From assembly GCA_037074705.1 (NCBI GenBank), contig CM073590.1, positions 220,316,746 to 220,380,745 on the forward strand: a DNA stretch of 64,000 nucleotides. Direction: 5' to 3'. The notes under the pieces are model-generated. The model did not search any database. It had not been told where the DNA came from and worked only from the letters and a program-made list of their open reading frames with translations. Of the stretch, positions 23,337 to 34,935 are shown piece by piece. The number at the start of each line of letters is the position of its first letter. The stretch's first letter is position 1. A program made the position numbers and the translations under genes. This stretch comes from Zhengitettix transpicula. Lineage: Eukaryota > Arthropoda > Insecta > Orthoptera > Tetrigidae.

Positions 23337-26140
23337 AAAATAAATTTTCTACTAGTAGTAAAAAAAAAGTGTAAAGTAAAGATTAAAAGTAAAAAAAAAA
23401 ATTAAGAATAATTGGAGTAACTTTCTTTTAAAAGAGATAATTTCAAAACTACTTCGAAATTTGTGAATGAGATGAGAATAATTTAGAACATTTTACATCA
23501 CTTCAATAGGCGAAGTGAGAGCAAACAATGGCAATATGTTTAGTTACAATCATTTGTATTTTCATACGAAATTTCCTATACAACCCGACATTGACTTCAG
23601 ATAATCGTTTAAGTATATTTTCATTTTTAAATCTCTTATTACCTATTCCAGAACGCCTTTGTTTTCTATTAGATGTTTTCGTGTTTTTTTTTAAATGAAC
23701 ATGAATATTGAATTTGACTGTTACAATGGAGCATTGTATTGGCGTACACAGAAAGTAGAAATTTGGAAATATCAGAGAAATTTTGAAATGAAGCTACGAA
23801 GAAGAACCCGCTCGAAGCACCAATTAGGGATGAATCGGTGGACAATCCGTATCAGCTGGGGGGTCATTGTTACCTGATACTGGAAGAATTAAACGGATTG
23901 TTAACAGTTCATCCATAAGCAGTCGAACCCAAAATTAATTTATTCCAACCTGCAGAACATTGTGCGTGCTGTGGATTGTGTCTCTAATATGAAATATCAA
24001 CCAAAAAATGACAAACTAAAAGCTAATTCCTATACAATTTATTATTATGTAATCAATACTCATTTATGACTCTTGTGTTACCCTCTACTGTTAATTTTAT
24101 GTCAGAAAAGACGGCTTGACGTGCATATTGTTACACTGGAGAGAATAAAATTATATTCGCGAAGTGGCTTGGAGACAAAAATAGGTGTTAAAAGATAAAT
24201 TGCAGGAATAAAAGTAAAATCGGAGCCGAAACTAATATTTGAGAAATTGACACACATGAAAGACAAAGTAACCTTCATTTTGAAACTTAATTTAACAGTG
24301 ATATTGTAGTATTCCCAAAATAATTTTTGGAAACATTAATAGTACTAATAAACTTCAAAACAGTTTTTGAAATAGTTATAATCAATTTTTAATCATCAAC
24401 AGAAGAAAATTAATGTAAATTGAAATTGGAAAATGATGTTTACAGTTTTGTCATCTGAAATTTTTTGTTCACGTTTCCATAATTGTCAACGTGCAATTAA
24501 TACTTAATGACTGTAAATATTAAAGTTTTATATGAGGAGATAAATATACCATCACTAATTAAAATGCTCCAATGCGTTTGACGCAATAAGTCAACAAATT
24601 ATCTTTTAATTTCCTCAGTCCTCTCATGGATTACAGTTATTAGCATCAAAATAATGGCGACTTTCAGGCATTGTTCTTGACAAAATATATTACGGATAGT
24701 AATGTACCCTCATGCATCCTGTCACTCTCCAAAAAAAATAATTGAAATGAGATCTGGAGAAGGTCTGGCAATTCGTATTTGAGATAAGCAAAGGAAAGAG
24801 GCGAGCAGTGTCTAATCAAAAAATTGACCATTTATATTCATAAAAATAAAAAGTGACACCGTTATCTTTTGGGTACCAGAAACCCACATTCTATAAAATT
24901 TTCAGTTTCTATATTATTAAATATAAGAAGCGTATAAAATCAACTCGAGGAATAAAATGAAAAAACGAAGACATTCGTTTTAGTATGCACGTCGATATGA
25001 AAAAATTTTGTAAGGATATTCACAATAACTTCGTTTCATTGTTTTTAAAATAATAGAATACTGCAATATCTGCACAGTGCAGGTACGTAAAGGTGAGAGT
25101 ATAAAAAATAAGGAAAATACAGAAAGTATTATGTATAATTCAAATTTTTTAAAACTTTTGTAAAATACGAAGTTGAGACTGTGAAACTTGTTTTCTGTAT
25201 ACCAGAAGGCGGAAAGAAAATTCAACTTTGTTTTCAGCAATATAACTAGATATAAGTTAACAAATTCGAAGAATGAATTATTAGTGACACACGGATCTGT
25301 TCATTTCAGATGTCAATATCAAACCTTTCCGTTTCTAAGCAACGACTGAACCTAAGAAATTGTTCTTTACATTTTAGAGCTTTTAAAGTATTATACAATT
25401 TAAACTATCACGCAACATATTTTCGGTATTTTTAAAAACACAGGTACGTTTGTATTTGAATAGTGTGTTAATAATCCATTCATTGTCTGTTAAAGTTATG
25501 GATATCTGATGCTGATTATACTTGGTCCCCTTTAAGGATTCACGATCCTCTGGAACTTTCCAGAAAATTACCAACTCCTCGCTTATACCCGCCCGCATTA
25601 CGTGAAGACGGCGACTTCGTATGCCAGACATTTTTCAAGTGCTGAGCTGAAAAAATGTGTCTGCAAAGATTAATATGTCAAATATTTTGGAAAACGGATA
25701 ATTAAATAAAATTTCAGCTGGACATGGGCATAATTAACATTGATAATTATTTCTCTTTCGTCAAATACAAAAAAAAGGGAAACAGAATGGAATATAAACA
25801 ACTTCAAATAATAATTTTAGATTATTTAGTGTTGTTTTGAGCAAAGACACGTTCAATACAACAAAGGTATGGACCGTTGTCTGTGGACAGCATCATGAAT
25901 TAATTTTTTTTGACATACGATAATAAATACTTAGGATGTTGAATCCTTTATGAGAAAATATCACTAAGAAAAAATAAATATTATTATTACAAGAATTGAA
26001 AACGTTTAAAATAAAATTACATAATCGATACATAAAAAACAAAATATTTTTCGTAAGCTTTGAATTATGGACTCTAACCATGAATAGTAACGGTGTTTCT
26101 TCTTGTACTTAAGGCGCTTCTTCTCAATAGTAAAACTTTG
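23337..26140. other. AT-rich intergenic sequence
   Basis: No gene is recognised. Purine-rich tracts at about 23358-23405 and short frames only. Confidence 0.5.
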
Positions 26141-26147
26141 ATACTGA

Positions 26148-26584
26148 TTACAGACTAAAACTTATTAATAATTTTTTGAAATTTAAATTTGATACGTTCG
26201 ACGTTCTTATCAAATTCGTCCTATTCCTTCTCTGATTATTTTCCTCCTGCTTTCCACATCTGCACTTTTCTAAAACAGGAAATAGAACACCCGATAAATT
26301 TAGTAGCCAGTGTTGCGCCATATTATTTGTACTTATCGTCATTTCACCCAACATTGTAACAACATTTTCGTAATGTCTCGAATAACGGCTGGAATTGTCA
26401 AGGTGGCTGCCACCAGATCCAGAACTCTTCCCATAACTTGCTCCAGGACAAATGAGCGGATCACGCAATTTTTGTAACCGGTTAAGGACGTCTTTTCTAT
26501 TTGTAGCGGCTGCAGTGGGTGGAGTGTTGCTGCGTACATAAAAGACGACGAACACAGCAGAAGCGTTGTCGCCCAACAATACAA
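26148..26584 (-). CDS. Unrecognised open frames in a GC-rich island, doubtful first exon
   Basis: I do not recognise a product. Two overlapping minus-strand frames start near 26580: one of 143 codons (26579-26148) and one of 81 codons (26584-26339). The 81-codon frame begins MYCWATTLLLCSSSFMYAATL, which looks like a signal peptide with a hydrophobic core and small residues before a possible cleavage site. The base composition up to about 26820 is more balanced and CpG-richer than the flanks, as for a first exon with its promoter or a regulatory island. No splice donor, TATA box or known domain supports either frame clearly, and the two frames exclude each other. Chance frames in a GC-rich island remain the simpler explanation. 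Confidence 0.12.
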
Positions 26585-26815
26585 CTCAAGCTCCTCGGCG
26601 CCATTGTTGCGTCAATGAATGGTTTTATCTCTCTTGGGGGAACAATTGAAACTTGAGGCGGAGCGTCATGTCAGCTGGCGTCAGATGGGCCGAGATTGCC
26701 CTCTCTCTGACAGACAGATAAATAAACAAAGGCGTCGCACAAGCTACTAAGGTGACGGAGCAAGATAACGGCGACACTGCGGAATTTTGTGCACACGATA
26801 GCGTATACGGCACTT
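26390..26815. promoter_or_regulatory. GC-rich island, candidate conserved element or first-exon region
   Basis: About 400 bp of balanced composition with several CpGs, flanked by AT-rich DNA. It overlaps the doubtful minus-strand frames. No TATA box is seen at a convincing distance from either start codon. Confidence 0.3.
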
Positions 26816-26987
26816 AATATCTTAAAGACTTCAAACTATTATATTTACCCTCAGGGCAAAAGAAATTCAACTATCAACATGGGACGTCTTTTAATGCTAT
26901 GAAGATTATTTTTTTGTGTAATAAAAATTTAAACACTATTCAACGTAGCGACACTTTCACACATACACGTTCACGTTCACACACAAA

Positions 26988-27008
26988 CATATATATATAT
27001 ATATATAT
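26988..27008. repeat. (AT)n microsatellite
   Basis: A pure run of about 21 bp preceded by an ACAC-rich stretch. Confidence 0.85.
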
Positions 27009-27391
27009 GGTATCATGAAAACGAGGATGTGCCTTTTCGAATCTTTCTTGTAATGTATTATTAAAATTTTCTTAAGTGACCCAAATAATGGGGCAAGAGC
27101 GCAGTTGTAAGTGTTGTTACGTGTTTGGAGTCAGTCTCGGGCTGGAACTGAGAGAGAAGGGACCAATTACAAATTTTGTAATTCAGGCCACGTGTTATTG
27201 TCGATAAAACCAACACCTTGAGTAAATGTTAAGGTCTCATGTTTCGACGAATAAAGTTGTTAAAGAAATATTATATTTGGTTATTTATATTTTAAAATTG
27301 AAATCAAGGCTTTATAAACATTATGTCGAGGATATTACATTTTGACGCCCAGAATGTGAGAGCTATAACAAAAACTACGAGATCTGTTACA

Positions 27392-27414
<23 letters not shown>
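27392..27414. repeat. (AT)n microsatellite
   Basis: A pure run of about 23 bp that passes into ACACAC. Confidence 0.85.
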
Positions 27415-27422
<8 letters not shown>

Positions 27423-27637
27423 ATTCTCAAATCGAGCTTTCGTAAAACCACTACAAAGAAACGATGTTAAGATCTTATTAGAAAATTAAAGAAATTGCAG
27501 TTTTATAATATTGCATAATTTTTGTAGATTCGTATTTTATGCTTCTATTAAATGTAAATATTGGGTTTAATGGCATCTGTATGCTTTGCAGTAAACATAA
27601 AAAAATTGTATTTTGTTATATTAAATATAAAGAAGTA

Positions 27638-27832
27638 TCCAATTAACAGATAAAATTAAGTGAAAAAATAAATACCACAAGACGTTTCTGCGATCCTTGT
27701 TGATTTCGTCAGTTGTGTGCGTGTGTGTCGTTCTAGCAGCTCTTGCGATTTTAAATCACCTGAAAAAAGCAACAATGATTGCAGAGACGCAGTGTGGTAT
27801 TTAATTTATTAATTAATTTTGCCTATCTTTGG
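27638..27832. mobile_element. Foldback element with hammerhead-like motif in both arms
   Basis: The inverted arms lie at about 27638-27717 and 27756-27832. On the minus strand the left arm has CACAA, CUGACGA (27712-27706), a 17 nt spacer, GAAAC (27688-27684), GUC (27683-27681) and UUGUG, so stem I is a perfect 5 bp CACAA/UUGUG. On the plus strand the right arm has CUGAAAA (27760-27766), a 17 nt spacer with a perfect GCAA/UUGC stem (27769-27772 with 27779-27782) and GAGAC. Each arm thus keeps a different part of the fold. A GT-rich loop lies between them. Confidence 0.7.
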
Positions 27833-30330
27833 TTCTCCTAATATATACGTTTTTATCTTCTCAACGTTGTATTAATCTAGAAATAACTTTTAGAACAAAA
27901 AATTACCAGCTTCCTCCTTAAAATACTTCTTGTCGCTAATGACTCATAGACTAATGTAACTAAAAATCGTTAATAAAAATATACTGCTACGTTAAACGAA
28001 TAACTATTTTCTTAATTTGTAAACAGGAGTTTAGTTTATGAGGTTTTACAGGTCACTCTAAGTTATTCACAGGAAAATAATAACGCAATACGGACAAGTA
28101 GATGGTCATCGCATCTCTTGAATTTTGCAAGTCGTCGGTCTCATTGTTATATCAACTAACTGGTTGTGTAATACGATAAAATTAATAATATTAAAATTTG
28201 GAACTCCGAAACAGACATTTTGAAGTCACAGCGAATTGGACTTAAATATCTGTAAGCACGGCGAAGACGTTATTGGCTAAAACGGGTAAGTCTTATGTGA
28301 TCATCTCCCAAGCTTCTTCAGAAGTTGGTGACTAAGAATTCTAATGTTCTGAAAATAAAATTTTTATATGTACTTGGCTAAAAAAACTGCTTCCCCGAAA
28401 AATGTATATTTTATACATAACTTATTCCCTGTGGTGACGGATAAAGTGGCGGATATCTAAAAGTAGTGACTTACATTCAGTCTCTCCCAATATTTTAGTA
28501 CCGGCTCGTTTATCTGCGCTTGTTTCAAACGACCATTCACAAATATAGAGAGAAGTAATTACTAGGTCAAGTAATATGAAAACTCTATACCTTACATAAA
28601 ATAATTTTGGGATGTGTATGGCTCTTACATATTTTGTTTTTGAAAATTGTAATTATTCAATATTCACATAATAGAATATTACATAACAATACTGAGATCT
28701 AACTTTACACCACAGATTTTTCACCACTTCTCCCCTCAGTTTTCGTCAGTAGACGCACAATGTCTGGTGACAGATAAAGGAAGACGGCCGTTTGCTTCCT
28801 CATTTCCGCAGTGATAATGGATGAGGAGGAGGAAAATAATAAAAGTTGGCGCAAACGTTGGAGCAAAGATTGATATCTGTATAGAAGAGTTTTACTTTCT
28901 GATTAGTATTTGTTGAAGGAGTTGTAAGGAGGAGGATAATTTAACGATTATAAGAATTTCCTCAGAATTAATGGTCACTGCCCGGTCAATATAAGATTGT
29001 TAGATTCTCCGCCACAAAATAAAAAATTTAAATCACTTATCTAATCTGAAAAATTTTTTGGTGGTCACCTGTTTTTACGTGATATGATATACGATAAAAT
29101 CCCGTAATTAATTCATCTCGGTAATTTAGAAACTATGGTCACGAACTGTATGTATTTCCGCTTCAAAATGACAGTTGGCCGCCCGAGTTGGGACCAAAAT
29201 ATGTCACTTTCTGTTAATCGTACATAAATGAGTGTTAGGATAATAAATGACTGGAACGTTGAAAATTTGTACTCATTATAAACTCTCTCTAGAGAATATA
29301 GGTTAGTGAAGTGAAGTGATAGTGTTTCGAAAACTTATTAGATTCACATTCCACAACTTAAGTGAAATGTTATAATGGTTGTATATTCTTGTATAATTCA
29401 ATTGTTCTGGTCTGAAGGCCATAAAAATACAATTTTTATAGTTATTTATAATGTCTTTTTTTAAATATATCATAGGCTAATATATTGACATGCTTTTCAT
29501 ACTTGAAATAGTCGTGTTTATTTATTTAAAGTTATTATATTTATTTATTTTAATTACAATTATAGAAGTTAAGTAGACGATACCTTCATAAAATGGCAAC
29601 ATGGGAGACAGGAATTGGATCGGATCCTACAGCATGTAAATAACATTTTTTCTGCCCACGAAAGTTTCGAAAATTTACGAAGAGACCATCTAATTTCAAT
29701 ACAGACACTGGATGCGAGCTACGGTCCCTGTGGTTTTCCTTCGTCAGGGACAAACAGGAAAAACTCAGCGACACAAATTCACGGCCGTACTCAAGGTGAC
29801 CTTGGACGCCTAGCTGCCTATATAAGTGGAAATATCAACAAAACTCTTCAGTTTTAGTCTAGTCTTTAACATTCTTGGTGTTCACCAGCAAAACGTTGCT
29901 GAGCTCGCCGAAGAGAAAACGTCGCACGACGAAAAATCATTTATTATAGTCTCAAACTGTCCTTGATATACCAGTTTGTCAAACTACAAGTTCTCTTCTA
30001 ACGTAAATGATAAGAGTGCAAATCACAGAATAGTATAACAATTATCATACATGTTTATAACCAGGAGAGCTGGATGTCCATTAAATCTACCGGGAAAGTT
30101 TACATTCCTCATTTACCTGTTTCTTAACCATCTGTCTGCTTTACAACGGAGTCAATTTGGTACTGAGTATCACCATAAATATAAAAATTCAGTTTTCTTT
30201 CATTTTGATCATCAGTATGCTAAGTCTTAGGGCTAGTGACAACTAAATACTGTCATTCTCTTATTTTCTATTGTCTTCGTACATTATTTTCGTGGAGAGA
30301 TCTGAGCGTGCTGCAAAGTGTTGATTGTTG
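27833..30330. other. AT-rich intergenic sequence
   Basis: No gene is recognised. Short, purine-rich patches occur near 28800-28840 and 28915-28940. Confidence 0.5.
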
Positions 30331-30334
30331 CGTG

Positions 30335-30715
30335 TATATGCAGGAGGTTATGTCTCGGACACGAATCGATAGGACAACGAGGACGACGACGCCGAGGAGT
30401 AGGAGGAGAAGGAGGAGGAGGAAGGTCTCTCCGGAACTGCACGGCGCGCCGGTAAATGAAGTCTCTGGCAGCCAGGTGCCTTAGCTAATAACAAGATATC
30501 GACTTTAAGCAAGTCAATTACCCTCTCCCGGCCCTTCCAGCATTTGCATGGCCGCAGTAACAGCACTACAGATTGCAGCTGCATTAATACCCAGCGGAGG
30601 GCTTTCGCTGGGAATAAATAAATACCAGACGGTTTATCCTGCACGTGCCTAATCTCTACTACGTGTCCATCTGCTCTCCGGAGACCCACGAACGAACTGT
30701 GAATCAAAACTCTGG
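30335..30715. promoter_or_regulatory. GC-rich island with octamer, E-box and polypurine tract
   Basis: Starts with an (AGG)-like polypurine tract at about 30375-30425. It continues through GGCGCGCC, a POU octamer ATTTGCAT (30542-30549), an E-box CAGCTG (30576-30581) followed by CATTAAT, and CACGTG (30642-30647). A 119-codon minus-strand frame crosses it, but its Ser-rich end is only the complement of the polypurine tract. The cluster of sites suggests an enhancer-like element (inference). Confidence 0.4.
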
Positions 30716-31129
30716 CTCTGGTTACAGATCCGATTCGATGTTACATACACAACATATCATATGAATACTGTCAAGCTACAGATTAAGCGTAGAACCAATC
30801 CGTTAGAATAATGAAATGAGACATTGATATCATTTTATTCCTGCTTCAGGAAGAACTACAATGAACTCATGAAATTCAAATCATCAAAGAAACGGTGTTA
30901 AAAGTTCCAAATAATCTCACAGGGGATAAGCCAATGAATTAAGTCTATACAATAGCAGTAAATTCATCCGCACCCGTTCTTAAATACTTTATTCATGACA
31001 ATAAAGAGTTGAAACCCAAACTCAACACATTATTGTATTAATTATTTTTATCTGCACCAATATTCAGTTAATTAATTTAATTTGAAGATAAAAAATAATT
31101 CCTGGCTTTTGCTAACATTTTATTGTAAT

Positions 31130-31280
31130 ACCACATGGCCGAGAGATCCCATACTTAATTATAAGCGCGGAGCCGAGAATAAGGCTGCAGCCACGGGCTT
31201 AAATATTCTTCCCGAAGTCTAATTATCTAATGCTAATCCCCAGCGGAATTATTTGCATATAGACCTAGCGGTAAAATGGA
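31130..31280. promoter_or_regulatory. Compact island with homeodomain, bicoid-type and octamer sites
   Basis: Within about 70 bp lie TAATTA (31220-31225), TAATCC (31234-31239) and ATTTGCAT (31251-31258), in a patch that is less AT-rich than its surroundings. Such a combination is typical of insect developmental enhancers, but that is inference from motif content alone. Confidence 0.35.
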
Positions 31281-34200
31281 TTCATTTACATTCTAAAGAA
31301 ATTCGTTAGCTCCTTATATTGTCTTTAAAAATAAAATCAGTTTCAATTTTACTTCCAAAATTAGGTTCTATTGTTTGTCATACTGCTAATTACGAATAGT
31401 TTAAGTTGAGAATAATAGTTAATATTGCAAGACTTGCTGTTTCGTTACACCTAATGTCATTATAATTCGACTTTTAATTAGTTTTCTTTTTATGTTCTTC
31501 GATATATTTGTGGCTTTTAGATGTGAATAAGTAGTCAACGTAGGAATAATGAACTTTCATAAATTATAAAAAGCAGTAAGAATAACATTTATCGATATGC
31601 GGGTAATAAATAAACAACAATAATAGATTTCGGAGTAATCTTTATTAAACTCACGAATCAATAAAACGTTTTCGAATCTTAAAGGTTGTAACAGAGAATG
31701 TGATTGTAACCGCAAATATTTTGTTTGCAGAGAGCAAAATAGGCTAATTCTTGGATATAGTGGAAAAATATATGGAAAATATCTGAGAAATATATATTTT
31801 TTATTGTACAACTGAAAACAGTTCAATATTTCACTATATTTCATAATATGTTACTATATCAAGTATTAAGTCATCAATTACTAACTGATTATGATTAGTG
31901 AAGCTGTAATTGTACTCGAAATATTCTTATAATGAATAGTTTACGATATTTAACTATTTTTAATATATATATTAATTTATAGTTCAAGATTTTTAGAAAC
32001 ACATCGTTGAATCCGTTTCAGAGGGATTAGTTATAGGAATCGGTTTATCACGTAGAAATGTTTATTCAACTAATCGACTTCGCAATTGTGCACAATTTCA
32101 TATAAAACATTCAACTAACAATACATTATATATTAAATGATCGTTATTTACTGCAAAAATAATTAATTTGTTAGTTTTTACTGCAGAAGATAGAGAGATA
32201 ATCCATAAAATATCCTACTCAAAATTTCAGGTCTTCTATGAATCCTTCCAAATGTTAAGAGTAAATTATTTCTGCGAATATTTCTGTGTGCTTTATTGTG
32301 TAGTTTAATAAATTAAATGATTTTCGTAGGTCAGTACTTTTAAATGGATAGGGCAGATCGCAATGACTCCAAATTTAATGCTGGTTAAAGAAAAATTATA
32401 ACACCCAATAAAATGAATAGAAATTAAAAATTAAAGGAACTAGTTTTTTATGCTTATAAAATAAAACAAAAAACGGATGAATCTTAATACGTAATATAAA
32501 TTTATGGCATTTAATGATTTGAAAGAGTATTTGATTTGATTTATTTTATTCCATTAGTCTTCGTATGAGGTAATAGGATATGTCATTACATAAAATTACT
32601 ATATAATTATTGGATGCTATAATTATAATCAATTAGAAGTTAAAATATAATTACTGAAAATCAGTAACACAAATTTCCCTGTCCAACATAAGTAAAAGAA
32701 CTATATAGCAATAATAACAAAAATAATAATTATTTAACTAAGGGTATAATATAATATTTACAGCACTCAAAAAAAAATTCAATACGCGCTAGTAAAATAT
32801 TAATGATTAGAGAATTAACTATCATAAAATATAGTGTTACACGTCACAGAAGGAAGGATGAAGGATATTTCAAATTATGGTGATACATTTCAGAAGGTGT
32901 CGTTTCAAACGATTTATTAAAATTAGTTCACATCTCCCGAATTATTAAAATTAGTTCACATCTCCCGAAAAATAAAACCGTGTTAACTACATCCGTCACT
33001 CATGATGCCGTAATTATATTTTCGTATAAACGAGTGTTAACACGGATGCGATTTATGTCAATTACAAGGATTTCGAACGTCACCCGTGAAGAGTTGCCTT
33101 TGATGTGAGACAGAAACTCTCTGCCGCATAATTACAGACAGATTATAACTTAACTTAATTATCCCGGAATATTACTTACGTATTAACTTATCAAAATGAA
33201 TGATAAATTTCTACTTTTTATTCTATAACTCGATTTATAGCGACTTTAATCCCAATTTCAAACTGCTGCTTCGGTAATCGGAACCGAAACTGAACCACAA
33301 ATCCTCTGCAGGTCGACGTTAATTAATCGGAAGTCAGGTACATTTATCTGCTCCGAAATCCTCTTTCCGTCCATCATTCTCGTTTCTCTGTCATTCTTAC
33401 TTACAGCAATTAATGGAGCTAATCATAACTTCAATTTCTGTATGTGATCTAGAGTTTTATTTTTCCGCTGATGTGTAAAAGAGTTTCGGGTATAAATTCG
33501 AATAATTGCGCAAATTTACTAAAATTTAATTTATTACTGTAAATTCAAAAAACTGAACTATTGACGTGTTACGCAATATTTTTAGTAATTTACAAACAAA
33601 TTATGATTTGAATAACTACTTACACTTTATGTTTAACGTGACATCTAATTTGGAAACATTTAACTGTGTCATTCATTGTTGTAGAAAAAACCTTATAACA
33701 GTCTCTGGTGTTTTTAAATAATTAATTTTACATGGAAGCTTTCAGACGTAAATTGGCCATATTCACCCTAATCTTCCCTTCATAAAAGACTCTCAAGCGT
33801 ACTAGAAGATCTTAAAAAGTTATGTGGTGCTCAATACTAAGTACTTTGATCAAATTAAAAAATTTAACCTTATGTTAATAACACATTGTCCAGTTACTGA
33901 GGAATGTACATTATACATTCGATAAAATAGCAAGGATGTGCGTCGAAATGACGCGTCAGTATGCCTCAACATTTTAGACGGAAAAATTAATAGAAAAGGG
34001 CATACATAATCTGTGACCACAACAGTAAATTTTACTTCTTATAGTCAACGTTGACCTCAGAAACGGCTACTAGAAACGACGCCATTGACCGCATACCCAG
34101 AAAACCTACCCGCAACACAAATAGCGTAAACGTGAGTGGCTCGTTGTAAGAATTAAAAGGCTGAAATATTAATATTTTTATATTTACAGTATGTTGCATT

Positions 34201-34500
34201 TCTACTTTGCTACTATGGTTGTACGGAAATTATTCCAATTCAGTAATCCATATTAGTTAACTGAGATGAGCGTCGAAGATTTTTTTAATATTATATTACT
34301 GTTTTAAGTACAGCCTTGCTGTAAAATAAAATACTGTTTGTTTGATTGCCAAAAAAAATAATTATAAATTTTCTTTATAAATTAGAAAATTTATAATTAT
34401 ATTTCTATATAATACAATAAAACGAATGTATGAGTAAATAAGGTGTATTATTTATAGTAAGGCTCATAAGTACGTTCGTATTCGCAAGATCGAGTGTTGC
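31281..34500. other. AT-rich intergenic sequence
   Basis: About 3.2 kb without a gene. It contains the 28 bp tandem duplication at 32.9 kb and a less AT-rich patch at about 33040-33130. Confidence 0.5.
32913..32968. repeat. Tandem duplication of a 28 bp unit
   Basis: Two adjacent copies of TTATTAAAATTAGTTCACAT plus TCTCCCGA, 32913-32940 and 32941-32968, differ at about one position. It is a recent local duplication with no evident function. Confidence 0.9.
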
Positions 34501-34504
34501 GGAA

Positions 34505-34507
<3 letters not shown>

Positions 34508-34558
<51 letters not shown>
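34508..34558. repeat. (AT)n microsatellite, longest in window
   Basis: A pure run of about 51 bp. It lies immediately upstream of the GC-rich island at 34.6 kb. Confidence 0.95.
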
Positions 34559-34560
<2 letters not shown>

Positions 34561-34629
34561 CTTCAATATTGATGATGTTGTTTCGCATGTGTGTGGACTA
34601 ATAGTCAATGATACGAAGCAACACTTAAC

Positions 34630-34935
34630 GGGATCTGGGAAATAATAATGGCGTCGTGCGTGGCGCGTCGTTAGCGCCGCGACGTCTAAATCATCTGCAC
34701 GGCGGCGCTCCAGACGCGACCGCTTCTAACGACCCACGCAGCTAACGACGCCAACGACGGCCCCATTCACAGCTGCAACCTGTCCAGCAAAGCCTCGTCT
34801 CGAACTGTTATTATTATCACCTCAACAACGGTGATACAACCTTCATGACGCAGGCCGTCGTAAGGAAACCGCAGCGACCCTGCAAACGTGGCCGCAATCA
34901 GGAAAACCGTGCCGACGATATATTCAGTGGAAATT
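34630..34935. promoter_or_regulatory. GC-rich island with imperfect inverted repeat
   Basis: Strongly GC- and CpG-rich, including GGCGCGTCGTTAGCGCCGCG. About 34650-34680 and 34724-34753 are imperfect inverted copies sharing GGCGTCGT, GCGTGG and TCGTTAG. It also contains CAGCTGCAACCTG. There is no long open frame. It may be a regulatory element, or a GC-rich foldback. Confidence 0.35.

Noticed and set aside
28300..28335. AAGCTTCTTCAGAAG palindrome near 28.31 kb as a ribozyme-like motif
   Set aside because: It contains CUGAAGA on the minus strand, but no GAAAC or second stem follows.
30348..30707. 119-codon minus-strand frame
   Set aside because: Its Ser-rich end is the complement of a polypurine tract, and the rest lies in a CpG island with frames on both strands. 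No domain is visible.
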